Notes: generated from the sequence alone by a model not told the origin. A stretch of 64,000 nt of DNA from Caulobacter flavus (GCF_003722335.1 NZ_CP026100.1:1834001-1898000), one strand, 5' to 3'; shown: positions 27,049-38,926, numbered from the stretch's first letter. Made by a program: numbers and translations.

Positions 27049-27666
27049 TCAGTTGCGCGAGGGGAAGATGCCTTCGACGCAGATGATCGACTGCAGGCCG
27101 AGGTAGGGCTGCATGTTGTTGAAGGCGGCGTTGTTGCCGGTGATGCCGACGGTCACGCTGCCGCCGATGCCCGTCACGTTGCCGGTCGACAGGTTGACCG
27201 CCGTGCCGGTGGTGCCGGCCGGAGCGAAGATGCTCGTGGTGGTGAAGTTGGTGGTGTCGTAGGCGTTGCAGATCTGGGCGTTGGTGGTCGGCTGAACGGC
27301 CTGCTGGCCGTCGGTCACGTTGCTCAGAGCCGTGATGTTGACCGTGGGCGAGCCCGTCGGGGTGAACACGGCGGCGTGGTTGTGAGCCGGCAGGTTGGTG
27401 ATGTTCAGGGTGGTGGTCGGCGTACCGCCCACTTCACCCTGGTTGTAGAGCGGCAGGCCCGGGCCCTGGCCGGGGCCGATCGGCGCGCGGCCGCGCAGGT
27501 CCGGCAAGGCGAAGGTGGTCTGCCCATTGCCGCCGAAGGTGGTGCCCAGCAGCGAGAAAAGAGCGGTGTTCTGAGCGATGCTCAGGATTTGACCGTTGGT
27601 GTACATGAAGCTGCGCGGCGCGAAGCTGCCCGCGAACTGCACGATCATAGCCAGATAGAATTCCAT
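27049..27666 (-). CDS. Phage-tail-collar domain protein (microcystin-dependent/Mdp-like)
   Basis: The 205-residue protein has the collar signature near its N-terminus (FAPRSFMYTNGQILSIAQNTALFSLLGTTFGGNGQTTFALPDLRGR, residues 17-62), then LPAHNH, a Thr/Asn/Gly-rich repeat-like middle and a C-terminal NNMQPYLGLQSIICVEGIFPS. These proteins resemble short tail-fibre tips and occur singly or in sets in bacterial chromosomes with no phage. Here there is one copy, convergent with the DUF6916-like gene and divergent from the giant IPT protein. The ATG at 27666 has an AGGG ribosome site. Probable surface or spike protein; exact role unknown. Confidence 0.9.
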   Translation of the reverse strand: MEFYLAMIVQFAGSFAPRSFMYTNGQILSIAQNTALFSLLGTTFGGNGQTTFALPDLRGRAPIGPGQGPGLPLYNQGEVGGTPTTTLNITNLPAHNHAAVFTPTGSPTVNITALSNVTDGQQAVQPTTNAQICNAYDTTNFTTTSIFAPAGTTGTAVNLSTGNVTGIGGSVTVGITGNNAAFNNMQPYLGLQSIICVEGIFPSRN

Positions 27667-27982
27667 GGCGTCAGGCCCTCCCACAATGTTGAGTTGCCAG
27701 GCTACACAGCAGCGTCCCTAGCGCGCAAGACGCTCGTTTCACCTGTACAGGCCTGGTTCCGGCAAGGCGCGGCGCAACACCCGGAAATCACTTGAGAACC
27801 GGTTTGAGCGCAGCGGCGTCTCAAACTTGGAACACACTCTTTGCGCGCGATGTGACAAACCACACCGAAATGCCGTGGGGCTGTGCATAACGTACAGTTA
27901 CGTGTAATGAGCCGGTAATGCGCGCGGATGGAGAGTCCGGGGCGGACGACCGCGCGTGGATAATTGGGGCTGGGGAAATTCG
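27667..27982. other. Divergent promoter region of tail-collar and giant surface protein genes
   Basis: About 316 bp between two divergent genes. At 27890-27903 an ACGTA-N4-TACGT inverted repeat sits roughly 80 bp upstream of the giant gene. No other gene, terminator or RNA is apparent. Confidence 0.45.
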
Positions 27983-30900
27983 ATGTTCCAGGGGTGGCTG
28001 ACCCGTGTTCTGCGGGATTTGGCGTCGTTTGCGACGATGGGTCAAAAGCTGGAGCGCGCCGGGGGTCTGGGGCTTCGCCACGCCGTCATCGCGCTGTTCG
28101 CGGTCATGACCACCCTGGCGCCCACGCTGGCCGCCGCATCCACCGGGTGCGCCGCCGTCAATGCGGGGGCTCTGGACAGCTCCACGACCTTCGCCGGCAC
28201 CGCGATCACCAGCACCAATGCGCGTGAATCCACGACCACGCTGGCGTTCAACGGCGTCAACGTCGGGCTGACGAATGCGACGGCTCTGAGATGGTATCCT
28301 GGCGGACCTCACGCCTTCGCGGTCGGCGACGTCATCAACATGACGATCAGCACGGACAATCCCGTCGCCATGTTCCAGCGGGCCACGTCCGCCGGCGGCG
28401 CGTTCGTCAACATCGGCACGACCTCGGGCTCCTATCAGTACACCGTCACCGCGAGTGAATTCGCCTTCCAGACCCGGGCGGCGCAGAACAACACCAACGG
28501 CACGTCGTCGTTCGTCGCCACCTGCACGCCCGCGCCGCCGACGATCTCGAACCTGACGCCGACGGCGGGCCCGACCGCTGGCGGCACCTCGGTGACGCTC
28601 ACCGGCGAGAACTTCCTGGGCGCCACCGTCACCGTCGACGGCGCCACCGTCACCCCGACCACGCTGACCGACACCACGATCGTCCTCACCACGCCCGCCC
28701 ACGCGGCCGGCCTGGTGGCGATTGCGGTGGCCACGGCCGGTGGCAGCACCTCGTCGAACTTCACCTACGTCGCGCCCCCCACGGTCACCTCGATCTCGCC
28801 GACCGCCGGCCCGACGACGGGCGGCACGACGGTGATCATCACCGGCACGAACTTCTCGGGCGCCACCGCCGTCACCTTCGGCGGCACGGCGGCCACCGGC
28901 TTCACCGTCGACAGCGCCACCCAGATCACGGCCACCGCGCCGGCCGGCAGCGGCACGGTCGACGTCCGCGTCACCACGGTGGGCGGGACCAGCGCCACCA
29001 GCGCCGCCGACCAGTTCACCTATGTGCCCGCACCGGCAGTGACGTCGATCTCGCCGACGGCGGGGCCGACGACCGGCGGCACGACCGTGACCATCACCGG
29101 CACGAACCTGTCGGGCGCCACCGCCGTCACCTTCGGCGGCACGGCGGCTACCGGCTTCACCGTCGACAGCGCCACCCAGATCACGGCCACCGCGCCGGCC
29201 GGCAGCGGCACGGTCGACGTCCGCGTCACCACGGTGGGCGGGACCAGCGCCACCAGCGCCGCCGACCAGTTCACCTATGTCCCGGCTCCGACCGTCACAT
29301 CGATCTCGCCGACGGCGGGCCCGACCGGCGGCGGCACGACCGTGACCATCACCGGCACGAACCTGTCGGGCGCCACGGCCGTCACCTTCGGCGGCACGGC
29401 GGCGACGGGCTTCACCGTCGTCAACGGCACCACGATCTCGGCCACGGCTCCGGCCGGCGCGGTCGGCACGGTCGATGTCCGCGTCACGGCCATCGGCGGC
29501 ACCAGCGCCACCAGCGCGGCCGACCAGTTCACCTATGTCGCGGCTCCGACCGTGACGTCGATCTCGCCGACGGCGGGTCCGACGGGCGGCGGCACGACGG
29601 TGATCATCACCGGCACGGGCTTCTCGGCCGCGTCGCCCACGGGCGCGGTGAAGTTCGGGGCGACCAACGCCACCTACACCATCAACAGCAACACCCAGAT
29701 CACGGCCACCTCACCCGCCAACGCGGCCGGCACCTATGACGTGACGGTCACCACGGTGGGCGGGACCAGCGCCACCAGCGCGGCCGACCAGTTCACCTAC
29801 GTGGCGGCTCCGACCGTGACCTCGATCTCGCCGACGGCGGGCCCGACCACCGGCGGCACGACCGTGACGATCACCGGCACGAACCTGTCGGGCGCCACAG
29901 CCGTCACCTTCGGCGCCACGGCGGCCACGGGCTTCACCGTCGACAGCGCCACCCAGATCACCGCCACCGCGCCGGCCAACTCGGCGGGCACCTACGACAT
30001 CCGCGTCACCACGGTGGGCGGCACCAGCGCCACCAGCGCGGCCGACCAGTACACCTACGTTTCGGCTCCGACCGTCACCGCTGTCTCGCCGACGGCGGGC
30101 CCGACGGGCGGCGGCACGACGGTGATCATCACCGGCACGGGCTTCGCGGCCGCGTCGCCCACGGGCGCGGTGAAGTTCGGCGCGACCAACGCCACCTACA
30201 CCATCAACAGCAACACCCAGATCACCGCCACCTCGCCCGCCAACGCGGCCGGCGCCTATGACGTGACGGTCACCACGGTGGGCGGGACCAGCGCCACCAG
30301 CGCGGCCGACCAGTTCACCTACGTGGCGGCCCCGACCGTGACCTCGGTTTCGCCGACGGCGGGTCCGACCTCTGGCGGCACGACCGTGATCATCACCGGC
30401 ACGAACCTGTCGGGCGCCACGGCCGTCACCTTCGGCGCCACGGCGGCCACCGGCTTCACCGTCGACAGCGCCACCCAGATCACGGCCACCTCGCCGGCCA
30501 ACGCGGCGGGCACCTACGATATCCGCGTCACCACGGTGGGCGGGACCAGCGCCACCAGCGCCTCCGACCAGTTCACCTATGTCCCGGCTCCGACCGTGAC
30601 GTCGATCTCGCCGACGGCGGGCCCGACGGTCGGCGGCACGACCGTGACCATCACCGGCACGAACCTGGCGGGCGCCACGGCCGTCACCTTCGGCGGCTCG
30701 GCGGCCACGGGCTTCACCGTCAACAGCAACACCCAGATCACCGCCACCGCGCCGGCCAACGCCGCGGGCACCTACGATATCCGCGTCACCACCGTCGGCG
30801 GGACCAGCGCCACCAGCGCGGCCGACCAGTTCACCTACGTGGCGGCTCCGACGGTGACGTCGATCTCGCCGACGGCGGGTCCGATCGGCGGCGGCACGAC

Positions 30901-33900
30901 GGTGATCATCACCGGCACGGGCCTGTCGGGCGCCACGGCCGTCACCTTCGGCGGCACGGCGGCCACCGGCTACACCGTCAACAGCGGCAGCCAGATCACC
31001 GCCACGGCTCCGGCCGGCGCGGTCGGCACGGTCGATGTCCGCGTCACCACCATCGGCGGCACCAGCGCCACCAGCGCCAGCGACCAGTACACCTATGTCG
31101 CCGCGCCGACGGGCAGCAGCTTCACCTTCAGCGGTACGGCCATCTACAACACGGGCGCGAACACGACGGCGTCGATCGACGTCGCCACCGAGGGCTCCGT
31201 CCAGAACAGCCCGACCAGCTATGCGGTCGGCTCGGCGACCACCGCCCAGGGCGGCGGCGTCACCATCAACAGCAGCGGCCAGGCCACCTACACCCCGCCG
31301 GTCGGCTATCGCGGCAGCGACAGCTTCACCTACACGGCGACCAATGTCGGCGGCACCTCGGCGCCGGCGACCGTCACCGTGAACGTGGGCGATCCGACCT
31401 TCTCGGCGACCCTGACCGCGCCCACGGCCACCGTCGGCGTCGCCTACACCGGCGGCGTCACGATCAGCGGCGGTCGCGCGGCCTACACGGTCAACAGCAT
31501 CAGCGGCCTGCCGCCGGGGCTGACCGACCAGGGCGGCGGCGCGTTCAGCGGCACGCCGACCAGCGACGGTTCGTACTCCATCACCTTCAACGTCACGGAC
31601 AGCTCGCTGGGCAGCCCGTACACCTCGACGGCTTCGGCGACCCTGACCATCGGTCTGCCGCCGCCGCCGGTAGTCGCATCGATCGGGGCCCCGGCCGTGG
31701 CCTACAACGCCACGGGCGCGACGTTCAGCGTCACGGGCACCAACAACCCGACCGGCTACGCCGTCGGCTCGGCGACGACCGCCAATGGCGGCTCGGTGAG
31801 CGTCAGCAGCGCCGGCCTGGTCACCTACAACGCGCCGACGGGCTTCCGCGGCAACGACAGCTTCACCTACACGGCGACCAACCAGGGCGGCACGTCCAGC
31901 CCCGCGACCGTCACCGTGCCGGTGAGCAACCCGACCTTCACGATCACCCTGCCGTCCGCCACGGGCGTCGTGGGGGATGCGTACAACGCCGCCGGTACGC
32001 CGGTGACCGTCACCGGGGGTCAGGCTCCGTACTCCGGCTTCTCGGCCACCGGCCTGCCCGCCGGCCTGTCGATGAACAGCTCGGGCGTCATCTCGGGCAC
32101 GCCGACGCTCGAGGCCAACACCACGGTGGTGGTCACGCTCACCGACAGCTCGGCCGGCACCGGCCCCTTCACCAGCACGGCCTCGGCCCCGCTGGAGATC
32201 CTGGCTCCGACCCTGGTGATCAACCCGGTCTCGACCACGCTGCCTGCTGCGACCCAGCACTCGGCCTATAACGTGACCCTGACCACCACCGGCGGCACCG
32301 CGCCCTACCAGTACACCACCGCTTCGACGCTTCCGAACGGGGTGAGCCTCGCCGCCAACGGCTCGCTCTCGGGCACGCCGACGCAGACGGGCACCTTCAG
32401 CGTGGACGTCCGTTCTACCGACGCCTCGGTCGGCGGGCCGTACTTCGTCGACAAGACCTACACGCTTGTCGTCAACCCGCCGGCTCCGCCGACCCCGGCC
32501 GACGTCTCGGTGACCGTCGCCGCCAACAGCACCGGCAATGTCATCAACGCCAGCCTGAGCGGCGTGCCCGCGACCGGCGTGACCGCTTCGACCCCGGCTC
32601 ACGGGACGATCACGGCCACGTCGACCACGGCGCCGTTCACCTTCACCTACGAGCCGACGCCTGGCTTCTCGGGCACGGACACCTTCACCTACACCGCCAG
32701 CAACGCCGGCGGGACCTCGGCCGCGGCCACGGTCACCGTCACCGTCACGCCGCCGACCCTCGTGGTCACCGGCGCGCCCGGTAACGGCACGGTGGGCGTG
32801 CTCTATACCAACGCCACCTTCACCGCCTCGACCGGTACGGCGCCCTACACCTTCGGTGGGACGTCCGTGCCGCCTGGCCTGGTGCTCAACACCGCCGGCG
32901 TCCTGTCTGGGGTTCCGAGCGCGGGCGGTTCGTTCAACATGGTGGTCACGGCCACCGACGCCTACGGGGCCACCGGTTCGGCCACCTTCCCGATCACCAT
33001 CGCCAGCCCGACCCTGTCGCTGGCGCCGACCTCTCTGCCGGTCGGTGACTACGGTGTGGCCTACAGCCAGACCTTCCAGGCCTCGGGCGGGTATCCGACC
33101 TACACCTACACGGCGACTGGCGCGCTCCCGACCGGCGTGACGCTCAATGCTTCGACCGGCGAGCTTTCGGGCACGCCGACCGAGGCCGGCAGCTTCCCGC
33201 TGACGGTCACCGCTACGGACTCGGCCACCGGCTCGGGCCCGTACCAGGTCAGCGTCAACGTCACCCTGACGATCAACCAGGCCGCCGTTCCGGTGGTCGA
33301 GCCGACCAACACCTCGACGCCGTCCGGTTCGCCGACGACGATCGACGTGTCGAGCCTGATCGACGGCTTCTATGACTCGGTGATCATCACCACGCCGCCG
33401 CAACACGGCACCGCCGTCGTCAACGGCAGCGCCTCGCGGATGCGCTCGCAGTCCGGTCCGTCGGTGACCATCACCTACACCCCGAACCCGGGCTACTTCG
33501 GTCCGGACAGCTTCAGCTACGCCGCCTCGGGTCCCGGGGGCACCTCGTCGCCGGCCGCCATCAGCGTGGCCGTCGCCGCCCCGGCTCCGGTCGTCGTCGA
33601 CGACACCGCCACGACCAACGCCAATGCGGCGGTGGTCATCGCGGTGACGACCAACGACACCGGCCCGCTCGACACGATCGCGGTCGCGACCCAGCCGGCC
33701 AACGGCACGGCGACGGTCTCGGGCCTCAACGTCAACTACGTCCCCGCCCAGAACTTCTTCGGCACGGACACCTTCACCTACACGGCCACCGGTCCCGGCG
33801 GCACGGGCGGTCCGGCGACGGTCACCGTCACGGTCAACCCGCTGGCGGTCCCGACCCAGTCGGCCCAGACCCTCACCGTCCTGGCCGGCCAGTCGGTCAC

Positions 33901-35551
33901 CCTCGCGGCGACCCAAGGCGCGACCGGCAGCCCGTTCACGGGCGTGGCGGTGGCCACGGCTCCGACCAAGGGCGTGGCGGTCGTCAACGGCGAGACCATT
34001 GTCTACACCCCGGCCACCGGCTTCTCCGGTTCGGACAGCTTCACCTACCGGATCAACAATCCGTTCGGTGCGTCCACCCCGGTTCCGGTGACCGTCACCG
34101 TCAACCCCGCGCCCCTGACGGCGCCGCCGATCACCGTCGAGATCCTCGCCGGCCAGAAGGCGGTCGTTAACCTGGTCAGCGGAGCCAGCGGCGGGCCGTT
34201 CATCGGCGCGGCGGTGGCGTCGATCACGCCCGCCAACTCCGGCGCGGCCGTGGTGACCAACCCCTCGTCGGGCGCCTACACCCTGACCTACACCCCCGAC
34301 AACGCCTTCGCGGGCACGGCGGTGGTGACCTACACCCTGAGCAACGCCTTCGCGACTTCGGCCCCCGGCCGGATCAACGTGATCGTCAAGGCTCGTCCGG
34401 ATCCGTCGCAGGATCCGGAAGTGAAGGGTCTGATCGCGGCCCAGGACGCGGCGGCTGTCCGCTTCGCCGACGCCCAGATCAGCAACTTCAACCGTCGTCT
34501 CGAGCAGCTGCACAACGGCGGCGGCGCGGGTCGCGGGTTCGGGGTCAGCGTCAGCGGCGGCGACGCCGAGCGCGAGGACGGCCTGGAAGCGCGCGAGCGG
34601 TTCCGCAAGTACGCCAGCCTCGGCATGAACGACGCGGCCGATCCGTCCAGCCCGCTGCTGCCCGAACCCTCGGCCGGCTACACGGCCAAGGACGACGGCG
34701 AGGACGGCCAGGCCGGTCCCAAGCGCTGGGGCGTCTGGGCGGCCGGTTCGGCGGACTTCGGGATGCGTGACGCGGTCGGGTCGCAAAGCGGCTTCCGCTT
34801 CACCACCGATGGTCTGACCGGCGGCGTCGACTACCGGGTCAACCCCGACTTCGCCTTCGGCCTGGGCGTCGGCTACGGCCGCGACTCCAGCCGGGTCGGC
34901 AAGTCGGGCACCAAGAGCCGGGCCGAAAGCTACAGCGCCGGCCTCTACGCCAGCCTGAAGACGGGCGAGAAGACCTTCCTCGACGGGGTCCTCGGCTACG
35001 GCACGCTCGACTTCGACACCCGCCGCTACGTCACCTCGACGGGCGAACTGGTGAACGGCGAGCGCAACGGCGACCAGGTGTTCGGCGCCCTGACCTTCGG
35101 GATGGAGCACCGCACGCAGACCAGCCTGCTGTCGCCTTACGGCCGCGTCGCCTACAGCCGTTCGCAGCTGGACGCGTTCTCGGAAAACGGCGGCGGGCCC
35201 TACGGCCTGACCTACCACGCCCAGACCGTGAAGAGCCTGACCGGCACCCTCGGCCTGCGTGGCGAGTTCCTCCGCAAGACGGCGGCCGGCCTGCTGGCTC
35301 CGCGCTTCCGGGTCGAGTACTCGCACGACTTCGAGAAGACGGGCGACGCCCTGCTCAACTACACCGACTGGGTGGGCGGGCCGACCTATCGCCTGACGGT
35401 GGATCCGATCGACCGCGACCAGCTGCGGCTGGAGCTCGGGGCCGACCTGACCATCAAGAACGGCATCCGGCTCGGCCTGGACTTCGACAACATGGTCACG
35501 AAGGACAGCGACAGTCAGGGCGTCAGGCTCTCGATCCAGTCGCCCTTCTGA
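27983..35551 (+). CDS. Giant IPT/TIG-repeat autotransporter-type surface protein (2522 aa)
   Basis: An N-terminal region includes an extended signal sequence (hydrophobic core about residues 37-55, cleavage near LAAAS). A unique domain (about 55-185) is followed by ten IPT/TIG Ig-like repeats (187-1043), the last nine nearly identical, then a series of He_PIG-type and cadherin-like Ig domains (TPTFS..GLPPGL..GTP and NDSFTYTATN motifs) to about 2150. A linker follows, then a C-terminal autotransporter beta-barrel (about 2247-2522, beginning KRWGVWAAGS and ending in Phe). It should expose a long fibre for adhesion or cell contact. I chose the ATG at 27983; the GTG at 27956 has no better ribosome site. 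A terminator lies 26 bp after the stop. Confidence 0.92.
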   Translation: MFQGWLTRVLRDLASFATMGQKLERAGGLGLRHAVIALFAVMTTLAPTLAAASTGCAAVNAGALDSSTTFAGTAITSTNARESTTTLAFNGVNVGLTNATALRWYPGGPHAFAVGDVINMTISTDNPVAMFQRATSAGGAFVNIGTTSGSYQYTVTASEFAFQTRAAQNNTNGTSSFVATCTPAPPTISNLTPTAGPTAGGTSVTLTGENFLGATVTVDGATVTPTTLTDTTIVLTTPAHAAGLVAIAVATAGGSTSSNFTYVAPPTVTSISPTAGPTTGGTTVIITGTNFSGATAVTFGGTAATGFTVDSATQITATAPAGSGTVDVRVTTVGGTSATSAADQFTYVPAPAVTSISPTAGPTTGGTTVTITGTNLSGATAVTFGGTAATGFTVDSATQITATAPAGSGTVDVRVTTVGGTSATSAADQFTYVPAPTVTSISPTAGPTGGGTTVTITGTNLSGATAVTFGGTAATGFTVVNGTTISATAPAGAVGTVDVRVTAIGGTSATSAADQFTYVAAPTVTSISPTAGPTGGGTTVIITGTGFSAASPTGAVKFGATNATYTINSNTQITATSPANAAGTYDVTVTTVGGTSATSAADQFTYVAAPTVTSISPTAGPTTGGTTVTITGTNLSGATAVTFGATAATGFTVDSATQITATAPANSAGTYDIRVTTVGGTSATSAADQYTYVSAPTVTAVSPTAGPTGGGTTVIITGTGFAAASPTGAVKFGATNATYTINSNTQITATSPANAAGAYDVTVTTVGGTSATSAADQFTYVAAPTVTSVSPTAGPTSGGTTVIITGTNLSGATAVTFGATAATGFTVDSATQITATSPANAAGTYDIRVTTVGGTSATSASDQFTYVPAPTVTSISPTAGPTVGGTTVTITGTNLAGATAVTFGGSAATGFTVNSNTQITATAPANAAGTYDIRVTTVGGTSATSAADQFTYVAAPTVTSISPTAGPIGGGTTVIITGTGLSGATAVTFGGTAATGYTVNSGSQITATAPAGAVGTVDVRVTTIGGTSATSASDQYTYVAAPTGSSFTFSGTAIYNTGANTTASIDVATEGSVQNSPTSYAVGSATTAQGGGVTINSSGQATYTPPVGYRGSDSFTYTATNVGGTSAPATVTVNVGDPTFSATLTAPTATVGVAYTGGVTISGGRAAYTVNSISGLPPGLTDQGGGAFSGTPTSDGSYSITFNVTDSSLGSPYTSTASATLTIGLPPPPVVASIGAPAVAYNATGATFSVTGTNNPTGYAVGSATTANGGSVSVSSAGLVTYNAPTGFRGNDSFTYTATNQGGTSSPATVTVPVSNPTFTITLPSATGVVGDAYNAAGTPVTVTGGQAPYSGFSATGLPAGLSMNSSGVISGTPTLEANTTVVVTLTDSSAGTGPFTSTASAPLEILAPTLVINPVSTTLPAATQHSAYNVTLTTTGGTAPYQYTTASTLPNGVSLAANGSLSGTPTQTGTFSVDVRSTDASVGGPYFVDKTYTLVVNPPAPPTPADVSVTVAANSTGNVINASLSGVPATGVTASTPAHGTITATSTTAPFTFTYEPTPGFSGTDTFTYTASNAGGTSAAATVTVTVTPPTLVVTGAPGNGTVGVLYTNATFTASTGTAPYTFGGTSVPPGLVLNTAGVLSGVPSAGGSFNMVVTATDAYGATGSATFPITIASPTLSLAPTSLPVGDYGVAYSQTFQASGGYPTYTYTATGALPTGVTLNASTGELSGTPTEAGSFPLTVTATDSATGSGPYQVSVNVTLTINQAAVPVVEPTNTSTPSGSPTTIDVSSLIDGFYDSVIITTPPQHGTAVVNGSASRMRSQSGPSVTITYTPNPGYFGPDSFSYAASGPGGTSSPAAISVAVAAPAPVVVDDTATTNANAAVVIAVTTNDTGPLDTIAVATQPANGTATVSGLNVNYVPAQNFFGTDTFTYTATGPGGTGGPATVTVTVNPLAVPTQSAQTLTVLAGQSVTLAATQGATGSPFTGVAVATAPTKGVAVVNGETIVYTPATGFSGSDSFTYRINNPFGASTPVPVTVTVNPAPLTAPPITVEILAGQKAVVNLVSGASGGPFIGAAVASITPANSGAAVVTNPSSGAYTLTYTPDNAFAGTAVVTYTLSNAFATSAPGRINVIVKARPDPSQDPEVKGLIAAQDAAAVRFADAQISNFNRRLEQLHNGGGAGRGFGVSVSGGDAEREDGLEARERFRKYASLGMNDAADPSSPLLPEPSAGYTAKDDGEDGQAGPKRWGVWAAGSADFGMRDAVGSQSGFRFTTDGLTGGVDYRVNPDFAFGLGVGYGRDSSRVGKSGTKSRAESYSAGLYASLKTGEKTFLDGVLGYGTLDFDTRRYVTSTGELVNGERNGDQVFGALTFGMEHRTQTSLLSPYGRVAYSRSQLDAFSENGGGPYGLTYHAQTVKSLTGTLGLRGEFLRKTAAGLLAPRFRVEYSHDFEKTGDALLNYTDWVGGPTYRLTVDPIDRDQLRLELGADLTIKNGIRLGLDFDNMVTKDSDSQGVRLSIQSPF
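28781..31109 (+). repeat. Nine tandem near-identical IPT/TIG repeats, 255-264 bp period
   Basis: Repeat starts are at 28781, 29036, 29291, 29549, 29813, 30071, 30335, 30593 and 30851, each opening with a (T/A)VTS(I/V)SPTAGPT-type motif. Two 264-bp units (from 29549 and 30071) have an extra AASPTGAVKFGATNATY variant and alternate with the standard unit. Long blocks are identical at DNA level, including codon choice, which points to recent duplication or gene conversion. A tenth, diverged repeat precedes them at 28541. Confidence 0.9.
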
Positions 35552-35577
35552 TCGAAGGCGAAGACCTGAACTGAGGA

Positions 35578-35613
35578 GGGCGGCGCCAGCCACGGCGCCG
35601 CCCTTTCTTTTTT
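35578..35613 (+). terminator. Rho-independent terminator after the giant surface gene
   Basis: GGGCGGCGCC pairs with GGCGCCGCCC over a 6-nt loop, followed by TTTCTTTTTT. Confidence 0.9.
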
Positions 35614-35619
35614 CTCCAG

Positions 35620-35760
35620 CTCCTCCCTCGCGAAGCGGGGGGGAGGTGGCGCGCTGCGGATACGCAGCGTGACGGAGGGGGCGAGGGGCGGAGCGCCGTG
35701 CGCGCGGCCGCCCCCTCCACCCCTTCGTGGTCCCCCTTCCCGCAAGCGGGGGAGGAGCTC
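35620..35760. repeat. Palindromic intergenic element, family B-like
   Basis: CTCCTCCCTCGCGAAGCGGG near the left end pairs with CCCGCAAGCGGGGGAGGAG on the right, with inner GCTGCG..CGCAGC and GGAGGGGG..CCCCCTCC stems. It is more diverged than the other family B copies. It lies between the convergent giant surface gene and the DUF883-like gene. Confidence 0.65.
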
Positions 35761-35786
35761 TGGGAAGGAACTACAGGCCAAAAGAA

Positions 35787-35817
35787 AACGCCCGGCGGGA
35801 TCAACCCGCCGGGCGTT
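35787..35817 (-). terminator. Terminator of the DUF883-like gene
   Basis: A perfect 13-bp stem (AACGCCCGGCGGG/CCCGCCGGGCGTT) with a 5-nt loop. On the minus strand a TTTTCTTTT run follows. Confidence 0.88.
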
Positions 35818-35864
35818 CGCTGTTCAAGGCTTCGAAAGGCGCGGTCGACCGCGCCCCCCGGGGC

Positions 35865-36191
35865 CTAGCGGTCGAAGTTGCGGGCCAGCAGGAAGCCGAA
35901 CACCGCGCCGGCCACGAAGGTGCCCAGGGCCAGGGCCAGCGGGTGCTCCTCGGCGGCCTTGTGGGCGGCCTCGGCCTTGGGCTTGGACCAGGCGACGGCG
36001 GCGTCGGTCTTGTCGTGCACGTATTCGCGGGCGACCTGGGTCTTTTCCACGGCGGTCTCGGCCACCGTGGTCGCCGCCTTCTTGACGGCGGTGGCGGCCT
36101 TGGCGGCGGTCTTTTTGGCGCTGGCCTTGACGTTGCTCTGGGCCGCGCTGGCGCCGCCTGCGAGGTCGGTCTTGATGGTGGCGTCGGTCAT
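35865..36191 (-). CDS. DUF883/YqjD-ElaB-like membrane-anchored protein (108 aa)
   Basis: The first two thirds are a long, Lys/Ala-rich amphipathic helix with many Ala-Ala-Lys steps (about residues 20-80). A C-terminal hydrophobic segment, LALALGTFVAGAVFGFLLARNFDR, is of the kind that anchors YqjD/ElaB to the inner membrane. In E. coli those proteins bind ribosomes in stationary phase. No regulatory site is visible beyond its own terminator. The basic, alanine-rich composition also recalls histone-like proteins, but the tail-anchor favours the DUF883 type. Confidence 0.8.
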   Translation of the reverse strand: MTDATIKTDLAGGASAAQSNVKASAKKTAAKAATAVKKAATTVAETAVEKTQVAREYVHDKTDAAVAWSKPKAEAAHKAAEEHPLALALGTFVAGAVFGFLLARNFDR

Positions 36192-36344
36192 CGGCGTCTC
36201 CCGTATGAAATGGGCGTGCCCGGGCGCGGCGCGGGACGCGCGGCGAGGGGTCTGGAGACTAACACCTGGCGAGCCGGTTTGGTTCGGGCAAGAGCCGACA
36301 ACGCGCGTTTTGCGCGTATCGGCCCAAACGAACGCGCCGTCGGC

Positions 36345-38192
<1,848 letters not shown>

Positions 38193-38368
38193 GGCGCTCT
38201 TTTGGCAGGGGCGAGACTCCCCGCCAAGGCCGGAAACAGCGGATTTTTCGAGATCCGCCGCCAGGCAGGCGGCGAAAGGCCGGAGGGGGGAGCGTCTTGA
38301 GGAACAGGCCGGATCGCACTTGGGCCGAGATCTGATAGGCTCGAGACCTCACGCAAAAGGGGGCGAGA

Positions 38369-38926
38369 ATGCTGGCCAGGCGCATGCGAGCGGCGGTGGT
38401 CATGGCGCTGGCCCTGGCCGGTGCGGCCCAGGCGGCGGAGGGCTACACCCACTACGCCAACAAGAACTGGATGTACGTCGTCATCCTGCCGGGCAAGGTG
38501 AAGCTGGTCACCAGCAAGCCGCCCATGCCCAACCACGGCTTTGCGGTGAACCTTTCCCGACGCGCCCGGCTTTGGGTCGACGCGGGCTCGACGGACGGCG
38601 AGACCCTGGCGCAGGCCGTCGACGAGCAGGTCGGCGTTTGGCGCGGCGCTGGATGCGTCGAACTGGGGCGCGCCGACGACCGTCTGGGCGGCCGGCCCGC
38701 GGTGCGGCTGCTTCTGCGATGCCAGGCTAAGGGCGAGACCAACCTGCAGCGCATGGTGATCGCCCTGGCGGCCCCGGTCGGCATGAACAACACCGCCTAC
38801 ACGGTCGGGGTCTCCTATCGCGAGCATGGGCCCAAGGCCGAGGCCGACCGGGCCGATGCGCTGCTGGAGGACGCCCGCGCCGGCTTTCGGTTCATCGGCG
38901 AAGACGGTTCTCCCCCGCTTGGTTAA
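38369..38926 (+). CDS. Secreted hypothetical protein (185 aa)
   Basis: It has a clear signal peptide (residues 1-22, cleavage AQAAEG). The mature part has two cysteines (about residues 94 and 113) and a beta-rich composition with GYTHYANKNWMYVVILPGKV near its start. No family is recognised. The gene lies 95 bp ahead of the class A PBP on the same strand, so a periplasmic envelope role is possible. Confidence 0.75.
   Translation: MLARRMRAAVVMALALAGAAQAAEGYTHYANKNWMYVVILPGKVKLVTSKPPMPNHGFAVNLSRRARLWVDAGSTDGETLAQAVDEQVGVWRGAGCVELGRADDRLGGRPAVRLLLRCQAKGETNLQRMVIALAAPVGMNNTAYTVGVSYREHGPKAEADRADALLEDARAGFRFIGEDGSPPLG

Noticed and set aside
29711-35593. A 1960-codon open frame on the minus strand opposite the giant surface gene
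   Set aside because: It is a mirror of a low-complexity, high-GC coding sequence. Its translation is Arg/Gly/Val-rich with no domains, and the plus-strand protein has clear domains and a signal peptide.
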